A stretch of DNA of 17,241 nt from Candidatus Zixiibacteriota bacterium (GCA_030591625.1 JAUVAR010000019.1:1-17241); one strand, 5' to 3'. Shown: positions 7,371 through 14,361, counted from the stretch's first letter. The notes: generated by a model from the letters alone, not told the origin. Made by a program: numbers and translations.

Positions 7371-7380
7371 AATCATGATT
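7371..7380. promoter_or_regulatory. Palindrome AATCATGATT upstream of the His-rich gene
   Basis: This perfect 10-bp palindrome lies 50 bases upstream of the His-rich gene start, inside the short gap behind the YciI-like gene. It is the same core as at 6821-6830, so shared regulation of the metal module is possible. Confidence 0.35.
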
Positions 7381-7396
7381 TAAATAATACTTCAGT

Positions 7397-7873
7397 TTAA
7401 AACTCATTTTTTTTGATTTTCTTGTGTATTCCCCGTACCTGCATCAATGCTGCCGAGCCATACCAAGGGTGAAGTTCCATCTCCAAACGACCTGCTATAA
7501 TGGCCGGGTCAGTATCTGTCAATTTCTTGGCTTCTTCTACCGTGCTGACATTAAATATGAAAATACCTCTTAACTCGCCATCATCCAGGAATGGTCCTGC
7601 CAGGACTAATTTGCCCTCATCAGCCAGCCTTTTGATATTATTCATGTGGCCAACTTGAAGCTTATGCGTTTCGGTAGAATCCTGATCTCGATTTGGACCA
7701 GCTTTTAAAAAAGCGATTACATATCTGTGCATTCCATAATCATCAGCCCCTAATTTTTCTGCAAGAACTGAGTCGAATACCGGAGATTGTAATGGAGCAG
7801 GAACAGTCTCCTCTGCTTTGCTTATTGAAAAACTAAATACAAGTGCTATAACAGAAATCAACATAACTCTCAT
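7397..7873 (-). CDS. Exported YciI-like protein
   Basis: The 158-residue product carries a cleavable signal peptide (about residues 1-20, ending SKA). A YciI/YCII-related ferredoxin-like domain (PF03795) follows from about residue 48, seen in HRYVIAFLKAGPNRDQDS, THKLQVGHMNNIKRLADEGK, VLAGPFLDDGELRGIFIFN and the C-terminal AKKLTDTDPAIIAGRLEMELHPWYG. The His plus GPFLDDG combination is the usual putative active site of the family; the reaction is unknown. The ATG at 7873 follows AGGAGA at 6 nt. An exported version is less common than the cytoplasmic form. No terminator separates it from the His-rich gene 76 bases downstream, so readthrough into the metal module is possible. Confidence 0.88.
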   Translation of the reverse strand: MRVMLISVIALVFSFSISKAEETVPAPLQSPVFDSVLAEKLGADDYGMHRYVIAFLKAGPNRDQDSTETHKLQVGHMNNIKRLADEGKLVLAGPFLDDGELRGIFIFNVSTVEEAKKLTDTDPAIIAGRLEMELHPWYGSAALMQVRGIHKKIKKNEF

Positions 7874-7983
7874 GAATATTCTCCTAAAATCATCTTTTGA
7901 TCTTACCTTTTTACAAACTAATCAATGAAAGATTAATAATAAATTATTTAATCCAAAGAAAACCTATTAAATCTCCAAAATAT

Positions 7984-8013
7984 CGTGAGGGATCTTGAGA
8001 CCCCACCGGAAAA
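7984..8013 (+). repeat. Second copy of the CTTGAGA-core hairpin element
   Basis: GAGGGATC, a TTGA loop, and GACCCCAC form an imperfect hairpin on the plus strand, followed by CGGAAAA. Aligned with the minus strand of 3485-3508 the shared pattern is CGT(A/G)AGG, CTTGAGA, CC, then GGAAA. This suggests a degraded dispersed intergenic repeat. Confidence 0.4.
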
Positions 8014-8096
8014 GCCTACATAGCATAACCTTACGTTAGATTGTAAGTTTGTTAACAAGTTTCTTTTCTTCTCGATCCGCCATTAATTAACCCCTG

Positions 8097-8404
8097 TCAC
8101 CTCTTGTACAAATCCCCATTTAAGTATTTCAACCCCGAATCAACAGCAACTGTACAGTTGCTGTATGTCCCACCCCTAATTCTAGAGCAATTTGAAAAGC
8201 GCCTACAACATTGAGCCCCGAGGAAAGGCCTGTAAATATTCCTTCTTCTCTGACCAACCTTAGTGTCATCTCCCGTGCTTCAGTTTCATCAATCCCTCTT
8301 GCTTCGTCGTATAATTTATGATCTAAAAGTGGAAATGGTTCGAGCTTAGTCTGAGATTTCTGAATTAAAAAGATATAGCCCCAGCTAATGGTTGATACAT
8401 ACAC
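8097..8404 (-). pseudogene. Fragment of a cysteine-synthase-like (PLP fold II) gene with frameshift
   Basis: Only the C-terminal quarter of a cysteine-synthase-type enzyme is recognisable: LLDHKLYDEARGIDETEARE, then EEGIFTGLSSGLNVVGAF, a helix-and-loop block typical of CysK/CBS-like proteins near the PLP phosphate region. The first 20-25 residues of the frame (MYVSTISWGYIFLI) do not fit the family, and no upstream part with the Schiff-base lysine exists. After GVGHTATV the frame fails. The correct C-terminus TVAVDSGLKYLNGDLYKR continues in another frame to TGA at 8099-8097. The break coincides with a 22-bp perfect palindrome. With most of the enzyme missing and a frameshift, this is a gene remnant. 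A short expressed peptide from 8404 to 8129 is unlikely to be functional. Confidence 0.8.
8143..8164. repeat. 22-bp perfect palindrome at the frameshift site
   Basis: ACAGCAACTGT is followed immediately by its exact reverse complement ACAGTTGCTGT with no spacer. It overlaps the point where the cysteine-synthase remnant changes frame. Confidence 0.85.
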
Positions 8405-8475
8405 CTCATTAAATTTAGCCCAGAGCTGGAAGAACTAAGCTGGCTGCAGAAAATAATGTCTCTCCCTTTTTTTTG

Positions 8476-8509
8476 ATAAAATCAGGGACAAGTCGAAAAA
8501 CTTGTCCCT
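8476..8509 (-). terminator. Intrinsic terminator of the tail-fibre-like gene
   Basis: On the minus strand AGGGACAAGT and ACTTGTCCCT form a perfect 10-bp stem with a 6-nt loop, followed by the weaker tract GATTTTATC. It lies 20 bases past the stop at 8530. Confidence 0.75.
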
Positions 8510-8529
8510 TGCGATACGTGTCGTCACAT

Positions 8530-10260
8530 CTAAGGAAGCGGCTTTGTAATCGTATAGATAATCTCCGCACCATATAGTTTCATATAGTCAAAATTAGAGC
8601 TAAAGGCCATAGTCGAAATCAGGTAATAATTGTAGCCATCATTACTAATTGAACTGCTGACAATAGAGGCGTCACTAATGGTGACCAGGCCGGGCCTGCT
8701 GGCTGTCTGCAATTCTGCCATTTTGATCTCAGCACCAGTGACCATATAGACCTTGAACAATTCCATTTTCCCATAGTAGGTGGTTTCATTATCATAAAAT
8801 GTCGCCTTAACCTCTGTTACAGTTGCACCCTCCGGCAGTGATACTTGAGCAAAGAAAGTCCAATATCCGCTTGAAACATTTCTAATATAGTTGGAATTCC
8901 TATAATAGGCTTGGCTGTTGCTCCTCGGAACAAAAGCAGCATTAGAAATCGCAAGTCTTCTTGTGGTTGAACTAATCTTTAGATCATCAAAGGTCTTTGT
9001 TCCGTTAATCAGTTGGACATCCGACAGGTTGACGGCCGTACCCCTAATCTTGGTCGGTTCAATATCAGCCGAGCCAATAATGTCCTCATCTGTTATGGTA
9101 GCATCGGCAATAAACCAGGATGTCACACCCTGATATGCAATCTGTAATGAGACATCCCCAAATTCGCTGCCGCCTGATAATCCTCCGAGTTCGGAAGACG
9201 TTACCGAGGTAATGTCGCCGACTCCGTGGGGTTGCCACCCACCACCTAACCAAGTAAGAGCCTCACCTTCGGATGCGCCGAACTGGGCGATATCAACCAT
9301 ACCTACCCCTCCATCTGCTATGTGAGACGAGTTAATCGCGCCTGTACCAACCGACAGAGCTACATCACCCGACGTCCCCCCTCCAGTCAAACCACTTCCG
9401 GGGTTGACAGCCGTAATATCACCTGTCCCAGTTGCGTCGGCCGCCACCGTCCAACTTCCGCCGACCCATTTCATCACATCACCTTCACCAGCACCATTCA
9501 TACCTATCTTATTGAAGGTTATTGTTCCATCCTGTATATGAAATCCTTCAACCGAGTTGGGCGCGAGATCGTTGCCGGTAACTTGGTTGTCCTGAATATG
9601 ACCGCTGGTTATTGCATTACCAGCAATGTGAGACGAAGTTATCGCACTTGTGCCAACCGACAGAGCTACATCGCCGGACGTTCCCCCACCAGACAAACCA
9701 CTTCCAGCTTCAACAGCTGTTATATCGCCGTCGCCACCAGTCCCAACATCATCAACCCCATCAGCAAAACCGGCTGGAATGTTGATCTGATTATTCCAGT
9801 CGAGATAATATGGTGCGGAATTGCCATCAAGCCGCTTGGCATCTCCTGCGATTCTTGCAGAATCCGATTGCATAGACTGGAATGAAAAACCAACCGAACT
9901 GATTTTGTTTCGGGGTGACAGTTCGGGATCTGAAGAAACCTGAATTCCAAGCCAGACATTGTTGTGAGTCGTAAAGACCAAATATGGGATTGCAGTGGTA
10001 TCCCCCAACAGGTATGAGAAGAAACCACTCGTAACCTGGATAGCGCGATAGTCTGAGTCCCATAGAGTTACCCCGCCACTCGGATCATCATAAAGTTTAA
10101 ACCTGAGAAGATACAAACCATCTGTAACCGGTTCACCACCAGTATTGGTTAAACGACCCTGATAATTAATACTGTGCGGTACTTCAGCGTGAACTGATAC
10201 TGACGTGGAAGCCAAAATCATGATGAGAAATAGTATCAGAGAAATCTTACATTTAATCAT
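8530..10260 (-). CDS. Secreted tail-fibre-like repeat protein
   Basis: The 576-residue product has a Sec signal peptide (about residues 1-25, ending VHA). Residues 27-125 form an opening domain starting VPHSINYQGRLTNTGGEPV, a start common to surface proteins of FCB bacteria. The middle holds three glycine-rich modules at residues 178-204, 280-306 and 348-373 with the pattern GDITAV..GSGL.GGGTSGD. These resemble modules in phage tail fibres and trimeric surface proteins. Between them lie hexapeptide-like strings (AITSGHIQDNQVTGNDLAP). Residues 430-576 look like a C-terminal beta sandwich. No sorting domain or enzyme motif is visible. The ATG at 10260 follows AAGGAGA. A structural or adhesive extracellular role is inferred. 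Mirrored open frames on the plus strand are artefacts of the repeats. Confidence 0.85.
   Translation of the reverse strand: MIKCKISLILFLIMILASTSVSVHAEVPHSINYQGRLTNTGGEPVTDGLYLLRFKLYDDPSGGVTLWDSDYRAIQVTSGFFSYLLGDTTAIPYLVFTTHNNVWLGIQVSSDPELSPRNKISSVGFSFQSMQSDSARIAGDAKRLDGNSAPYYLDWNNQINIPAGFADGVDDVGTGGDGDITAVEAGSGLSGGGTSGDVALSVGTSAITSSHIAGNAITSGHIQDNQVTGNDLAPNSVEGFHIQDGTITFNKIGMNGAGEGDVMKWVGGSWTVAADATGTGDITAVNPGSGLTGGGTSGDVALSVGTGAINSSHIADGGVGMVDIAQFGASEGEALTWLGGGWQPHGVGDITSVTSSELGGLSGGSEFGDVSLQIAYQGVTSWFIADATITDEDIIGSADIEPTKIRGTAVNLSDVQLINGTKTFDDLKISSTTRRLAISNAAFVPRSNSQAYYRNSNYIRNVSSGYWTFFAQVSLPEGATVTEVKATFYDNETTYYGKMELFKVYMVTGAEIKMAELQTASRPGLVTISDASIVSSSISNDGYNYYLISTMAFSSNFDYMKLYGAEIIYTITKPLP
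9343..9729 (-). repeat. Two near-identical coding repeats within the tail-fibre-like gene
   Basis: The DNA at 9649-9729 and 9343-9423 encodes almost the same 27-residue module (differences EA/NP, S/T and S/G), 306 bases apart. A third, diverged copy is at 9142-9219. Such repeats allow slippage or unequal recombination in frame. Confidence 0.75.
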
Positions 10261-10307
10261 GCGATTCTCCTTGGAAATGTTTGTCGAACGAATATCAAGT
10301 CACTCTT

Positions 10308-10335
10308 AATATAGAAATTCGGCCCCATTTAGCAA
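10308..10335 (-). promoter_or_regulatory. Promoter candidate of the tail-fibre-like gene
   Basis: The minus strand reads TTGCTA (10335-10330), 16 nt, TATATT (10313-10308). It sits about 48 bases before the ATG at 10260. Confidence 0.4.
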
Positions 10336-10627
10336 GATTAATATGATATGCGACAGATCCCGTCTCGCATTCTGGGAACGGTTGCTATGATTTCGATGTG
10401 GATGTAATTCAGAACGATTGTGGCTATTTCGTCATCACACCGGACGGAGAACATTGCGCCAAGCTACTTTTGCAAAACAGACAGAGTGTGCCGGCGTGCC
10501 CCCCCCTGCGGTCACTACTTGTACAAGTCCCAATTACTGTTTTTCAATCATCGTACGACAACAATAACACAGCCTTGACAGCAAATACTCCTTTAGATAC
10601 ACACTTATAACACGACTGATAACAAAC
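10336..10627. other. Divergent intergenic region with decayed sequence
   Basis: This lies between the tail-fibre-like gene and the plus-strand membrane protein. A 70-codon plus frame at 10398-10610 has no recognisable domain and no ribosome site, so I do not call it. The segment 10503-10565 resembles the end of the cysteine-synthase remnant; 10336-10500 is unexplained. Confidence 0.45.
10503..10565 (-). repeat. Degraded second copy of the cysteine-synthase 3' end
   Basis: On the minus strand one frame reads a valine-rich strand, LK and then NWDLYK before a stop, parallel to the true end GLKYLNGDLYKR of the remnant at 8097. At DNA level 10512-10535 matches 8097-8120 at 20 of 24 positions. Similarity fades over the next 30 bases, and a CCCCTG lies beyond the stop in both. 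Both copies are in the same orientation and flank the tail-fibre-like gene. Confidence 0.4.
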
Positions 10628-10656
10628 TTGATATCTATTCCCTTTCATAGTATAAT
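10628..10656 (+). promoter_or_regulatory. Strong sigma-70-like promoter of the membrane spermidine-synthase-like gene
   Basis: The plus strand has TTGATA (10628-10633), exactly 17 nt, and a perfect TATAAT (10651-10656). Transcription would start near 10663, leaving a leader of about 147 nt before the preferred ATG at 10810. The leader contains a hairpin at 10684-10707 (CAGGTCCAT pairing with ATGAACCTG, one mismatch). Confidence 0.7.
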
Positions 10657-10809
10657 TCATTAACCAGTTAAAGTAGCAGGCAGCAGGTCCATGCGAATAT
10701 GAACCTGTTAAAAGAAATCATCCCATACAGTATAAGCCAATCATGGCTTTGGGTGACACCAGTCAGTCCAAAAGAATACAAGTGGCGATGCCAAACAGGA
10801 GCAAAAGTC

Positions 10810-12333
10810 ATGATCAACTTCTTTATTTATCTCGCTATCATTGTATGTGGTGCATCAGTTCTGGCTATTGAACTGTTAGGAACGAGAATCATCGCACCAT
10901 TCTACGGGTCAAGCCTCTATCTCTGGTCGGCACTAATTAGTGTCACACTCGCCGCCTTAAGTGCTGGCTATGCGATCGGTGGTAGGTTGGCCGACCGGGA
11001 AGCAACAATATCACGTTTATGTATAATAATTGGTGCAGCCGGATTATGGATTGCGATAATTCCATGGTTACGAGTTCCTGCATTGGCGGTCACCGATACA
11101 CTTGGTCTTCGAGCAGCTGTCCTTGTCATAGCAACAATACTATTTTTCCCACCTCTAGCCCTACTTGGAATGGTTAGCCCCTACGCAATCAGATTGAAAG
11201 CATCGAGTCTGGATGTTGTGGGGCGGACTGCGGGCAACCTCTACGCCGTATCTACTGTTGCAAGTGTCTTTGCCGCAGTCGGAACTGGATTTTTTCTAAT
11301 TCCAAACATAGGCGTTTACAGACTTGTCTTTATCATTGGGCTGATTCTCATCTCAACTGCACTTATTGGACTTTTCTGCCACAAGAAAAGCAAAGCAGTT
11401 TACACTGCTCCCCTTGTATTATTTCTTGCAGGATTGTTGGGATACCAAATCGCCCCCGCACAGACAGCTGATCCGGAACACGGGCTAATAGCAATCGAAC
11501 AAAGTGCTTATGCCGAAATTCGAGTAGCAGATATCGATGATATTCGCTACATGATCATAGATGGAGGCACTCACACAATTGCCGATCCGATAACCCGAGA
11601 ATCATACTTCCCCTACGTCCATGTGTTGGATATCACCAACAACCTATTCTCCCAGCCAGGTGAGATGTTATTAGTTGGACTTGGTGGCGGTTCAGTTGTC
11701 AAGAATTTTGCGGAAAATGGATGGAAGGTTGACGCAGTCGAAATTGATCCAGTCGTAACTAAATTAGCTTATGAACATTTCGGACTAAGAGAAGATGAAG
11801 CTGACGTTTTCGAAATGGATGGGCGTCAGTATTTAATCACTAACGATAAAGATTATGACCTCATCGTGATGGATGCATTTGGAAGCAGCTCTATACCGTT
11901 TCATCTTGTGACTGTTGAAGCATTCGCTTTAATCCGTTCACGCCTTTCAGTGAATGGAGTTCTCGCCATGAATATCGAAGCGGTCGGTTGGGACGATATC
12001 GTTGTTACATCTTTGGCAGCTACCGCAAAAAAACAGTTTGAGCATGTTATTGTACTACCGATAGCCGAACCACCCGATCAATTGGGGAATGTCGTAATGT
12101 TTGCATCGGATCGCGAATTAAAGTTGATAGAAGAACTTCCCGAAGTTACCGGACGATTCAGCGACAACTATAATCGAAATCATGCCTGGGATAATCAGTT
12201 TGTAGTAGATGTTAAGGGTGTGGCTGTTTTCACCGACGACCTGAACCCTATTGATCTCATGGCCGAACGGATAAATCTTGTTGCAAGAGAACAACTGCAC
12301 GAGTTCTACAAAGAAAATGGACTGAATTGGTAA
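10810..12333 (+). CDS. Membrane protein fused to a spermidine-synthase-like methyltransferase fold
   Basis: The preferred start is ATG 10810, eight bases after AGGAG, giving 507 residues that begin directly with a membrane segment (MINFFIYLAIIVCGASVLAIELLG). A longer frame from ATG 10699 adds 37 polar residues without a good ribosome site. The N-terminal half has about seven or eight hydrophobic segments, with GYAIGGRLADR and GNLYAVSTVAS typical of fused MFS/spermidine synthase proteins. The C-terminal half is a SpeE-like Rossmann fold: LLVGLGGGSVVKNF (nucleotide-binding loop), VDAVEIDPVV (acidic residue after beta 2), MDGRQYL and DLIVMDAFGSSSIPFHL. Soluble relatives transfer aminopropyl groups; the substrate of the membrane-fused group is mostly unknown. 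It ends 6 bases from the stop of the convergent lipoprotein gene. Confidence 0.88.
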   Translation: MINFFIYLAIIVCGASVLAIELLGTRIIAPFYGSSLYLWSALISVTLAALSAGYAIGGRLADREATISRLCIIIGAAGLWIAIIPWLRVPALAVTDTLGLRAAVLVIATILFFPPLALLGMVSPYAIRLKASSLDVVGRTAGNLYAVSTVASVFAAVGTGFFLIPNIGVYRLVFIIGLILISTALIGLFCHKKSKAVYTAPLVLFLAGLLGYQIAPAQTADPEHGLIAIEQSAYAEIRVADIDDIRYMIIDGGTHTIADPITRESYFPYVHVLDITNNLFSQPGEMLLVGLGGGSVVKNFAENGWKVDAVEIDPVVTKLAYEHFGLREDEADVFEMDGRQYLITNDKDYDLIVMDAFGSSSIPFHLVTVEAFALIRSRLSVNGVLAMNIEAVGWDDIVVTSLAATAKKQFEHVIVLPIAEPPDQLGNVVMFASDRELKLIEELPEVTGRFSDNYNRNHAWDNQFVVDVKGVAVFTDDLNPIDLMAERINLVAREQLHEFYKENGLNW

Positions 12334-12339
12334 ACTGAA

Positions 12340-12681
12340 TCAGTTCCCGTCCATCGGTCTTATTTCACCGCTAACGAGAAGACTAACCGGATGACCGTCT
12401 AACATGTTTGGAATTTTAGCTTTGATCTCATCGGTTTCCTTGACGATCATTACTAATATGCAAGGAGTATGATCCTCTAATTCTCCAATTGCCACCCCCA
12501 CCACACCTTCAATTGCCATAAGTTCTTGAGTGTGGTTTTTCATTACTTCATTTATGTCAAGTACCGGCACACCAATCTCACTTTCCTTGTTTGTATTGTG
12601 CGCTTTAGTGCAATTGAGCATCAACATAATTCCCAACAACAAAGCAGTTACACAAATTTGTTTTGCACGCGTGAAGTTCAA
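12340..12681 (-). CDS. Small lipoprotein homologous to the protease N-terminal domain
   Basis: The frame is open from 12792, but its first 26 codons run into the terminator hairpin of the gene upstream. I prefer TTG 12681, nine bases after GGAG, which gives a clean lipoprotein signal NFTRAKQICVTALLLGIMLMLNC; ATG 12714 is the alternative. The mature part contains NHTQELMAIEGVVGVAIG, TPCILVMIVKETDEIKAKI and LDGHPVSLLVSGEIRPM. This aligns along its length with residues 69-130 of the protease lipoprotein next door (about 20 identical positions with one 2-residue gap, counted by eye). In the protease this domain precedes the catalytic part. A stand-alone copy could act as an inhibitor, a chaperone-like propeptide or a substrate adaptor; which one is unknown. 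It ends in TGA. Confidence 0.72.
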   Translation of the reverse strand: MNFTRAKQICVTALLLGIMLMLNCTKAHNTNKESEIGVPVLDINEVMKNHTQELMAIEGVVGVAIGELEDHTPCILVMIVKETDEIKAKIPNMLDGHPVSLLVSGEIRPMDGN

Positions 12682-12745
12682 TCTATCGTTCTCCAATATA
12701 TATTCATATTTCATCAGATTGTTTATTTGCAACAAGCTTTGCAAT

Positions 12746-12783
12746 AAAAAAAACCAACCCCCGGAAATTACCGGAGGCTGGTT
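12746..12783 (-). terminator. Intrinsic terminator of the protease gene
   Basis: On the minus strand a 13-position stem (11 paired) runs from AACCAGCCTCCGG to CCGGGGGTTGGTT around a TAATTT loop and is followed by eight T. It lies 41 bases past the stop at 12825. Confidence 0.88.
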
Positions 12784-12824
12784 ATATATCAATATCCATC
12801 ATTATTGATGGAGTCGAATACTAA

Positions 12825-13976
12825 TTAGTTTCCAACCATTGTAGCGTTGTAGAAGTCCAACACATCATCGATTGGGTTTGCGATAGCAACAGTACTGCTA
12901 CCAGCGTACAAGAGACCAACCGCACGTGGATTGGTAGTCACATCTTCAACCATCAAAGAACCGGAGTCACCACCCTTGAGGAATTTGGTTCCTTTATTGG
13001 CGATAACAATCTGGCCTGTGAAAGTCTTGGTGAATGCTACACCACCGGCACATTCATTTTCGTACTGAATGTTAATAGTTGCATTCAACCCACTAATTTT
13101 TGAGCGACCTAATCCAGAAGTACGACCACTCTTCTTAACAGCTTGATTGACAGAAGCACCAACTGTTGTTGATGAGATTGTGCCAATCTCAAGGATAGCA
13201 CCTGATTCGTCAACCATGCCACTAACGATGTTGGCACTGGAGCAATCAACATTGCTATTCGGTAGAGAGTGACTCACAACCAATGTTGCTACAACCTGAG
13301 CATTGCCCGCATTGCAGTTCACATCGATCAGAGCAGGTTGAATAATATCATCGCCGTTCGTAGCTCTTGTGCCATTACCACCGTTAACGATGTCAGCTTC
13401 AAAGACGTGATAGTTACTCAGAATACGTTTCTGGCCTCCCACCTGGATCAATGCTCCAAGTGTGCCACCACAACAGTAACCATTAGCGAGATCATTGCCC
13501 CAGCCACCAGATGTGCCGAGTTTGATCGGAGTCGTTTGTTTCGCTTTGTGGTCAACTTTACCACCACCACCGTCACCGCCAGGTTTGCCCTTCATGGCAT
13601 AGATCGGATCGGTTAGTAGTACTTCAACAGGAACGCCATCAATATATTTGGCTGCTTTGGCACGAGCATTTTCAGAAGTTACCAACAACATGATTGCTGG
13701 TTGGCCTGCTTCATTCACTGTGGTAGCTGTTCCGATTACGTCAGGATCTTCCATCAGACGTTTGGTGTGACGGTCTTGAATCGCCATCACAGCCTGAATT
13801 CTTGGATTTCCCTTATCTAATGCATTGCTGGAAATAAGGTTAGCGGAAATATTTGAGGAGTTCGGTGCGACAGGTGAGTCGCTATTAGAACATCCCCAAA
13901 GTCCAATAGTCAAAACCAATGCGACGCCAACAAACAGCATTGTCAGGCCGCGTTTACGAGTGCTCGTACGGTGCAT
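12825..13976 (-). CDS. Trypsin-fold serine protease lipoprotein with N-terminal prodomain
   Basis: The 383-residue protein has a lipoprotein signal (residues 8-29, LWGC). Residues 60-130 are an alpha/beta domain (RHTKRLMEDPDVIGTATTV to VPVEVLLTDPIYAM), and a Gly/Lys-rich linker (KGKPGGDGGGGK) follows. The chymotrypsin-fold domain covers about 150-383: GGTLGALIQVGGQKRILSNYHV (His190), NSNVDCSSANI (Asp244), SGRTSGLGRSKI, and KGGDSGSLM (Ser338, oxyanion Gly336). The GTLG, SN.HV, GRT.G and GGDSGS pattern recalls the bacterial relatives of plant NARROW LEAF 1 peptidases rather than HtrA; there is no PDZ domain. The full triad suggests an active enzyme at the envelope. The ATG at 13976 follows GAAGGAGA. 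The linker looks like a natural cleavage site between prodomain and catalytic domain. Confidence 0.88.
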   Translation of the reverse strand: MHRTSTRKRGLTMLFVGVALVLTIGLWGCSNSDSPVAPNSSNISANLISSNALDKGNPRIQAVMAIQDRHTKRLMEDPDVIGTATTVNEAGQPAIMLLVTSENARAKAAKYIDGVPVEVLLTDPIYAMKGKPGGDGGGGKVDHKAKQTTPIKLGTSGGWGNDLANGYCCGGTLGALIQVGGQKRILSNYHVFEADIVNGGNGTRATNGDDIIQPALIDVNCNAGNAQVVATLVVSHSLPNSNVDCSSANIVSGMVDESGAILEIGTISSTTVGASVNQAVKKSGRTSGLGRSKISGLNATINIQYENECAGGVAFTKTFTGQIVIANKGTKFLKGGDSGSLMVEDVTTNPRAVGLLYAGSSTVAIANPIDDVLDFYNATMVGN

Positions 13977-14279
13977 ACAAGGTCTCCTTCAAAGGTGAGG
14001 TTAGAGTAAGTCCTATGCGACCCAAAGAGTTACATATAGACTGTGGATATTTAAGTCATATACTTTACTCAACGTGTTCACGAACGAAGTGTGCGTCTAT
14101 ACCAAAATAACCCGCAGGGTACCCAGACATATCGCTTCTAAATTTTGACAAGGTTGATCTAATAAGTATTGTTTTATTGAATTTGTCAAGTATTTTAGTT
14201 CTCTGGAATGTGACGAAAAGTCTCCATCCTCATAATGCATTCACCCAGTATTCGTATTGGATATTATAATATATTGCCC
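13977..14279. other. Upstream region of the protease gene
   Basis: No gene is seen. On the minus strand a TTGACA at 14189-14184 is the best -35 match, but no good -10 lies at the right spacing (CTTATT at 17 nt). A second TTGTCA lies nearby at about 14151. The promoter is therefore unresolved. Confidence 0.4.
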
Positions 14280-14314
14280 AAAAAAAGGGCGGGTCCGATT
14301 TCGAACCCACCCTT
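14280..14314 (-). terminator. Intrinsic terminator of the prohibitin-like gene
   Basis: On the minus strand AAGGGTGGGT pairs with ACCCGCCCTT (one G-U) around a 10-nt loop and is followed by seven T. Confidence 0.9.
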
Positions 14315-14361
14315 CATTACTCGCCAGGAAGACAGGCCTCCTGAACTACTTAAAAACCCGA

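Noticed and set aside
6821..7380. CRISPR array or attachment sites
   Set aside because: Only two copies of a 10-bp palindrome 550 bases apart, with a gene between; no regular spacing, no spacers, no integrase.
8129..8404. A functional 91-residue small protein
   Set aside because: The core matches only the C-terminal quarter of cysteine synthase, and the true C-terminus lies in another frame, so it is a remnant.
9322..9885. Plus-strand frame of 187 codons opposite the tail-fibre-like gene
   Set aside because: It is a mirror of the repeated coding modules on the minus strand, with no ribosome site and no protein-like composition.
10398..10610. Plus-strand frame of 70 codons in the gap before the spermidine-synthase-like gene
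   Set aside because: No ribosome site, no recognisable domain, low-complexity proline and cysteine patches; it overlaps the degraded repeat at 10503-10565.
10660..10809. Known riboswitch class in the leader of the spermidine-synthase-like gene
   Set aside because: I could fit only a simple hairpin; no conserved core of a known class such as SAM, preQ1 or TPP was recognised.
12715..12792. N-terminal extension of the small lipoprotein from 12792
   Set aside because: It would be translated through the protease terminator stem and T-tract, and it places the lipoprotein signal far inside the protein.
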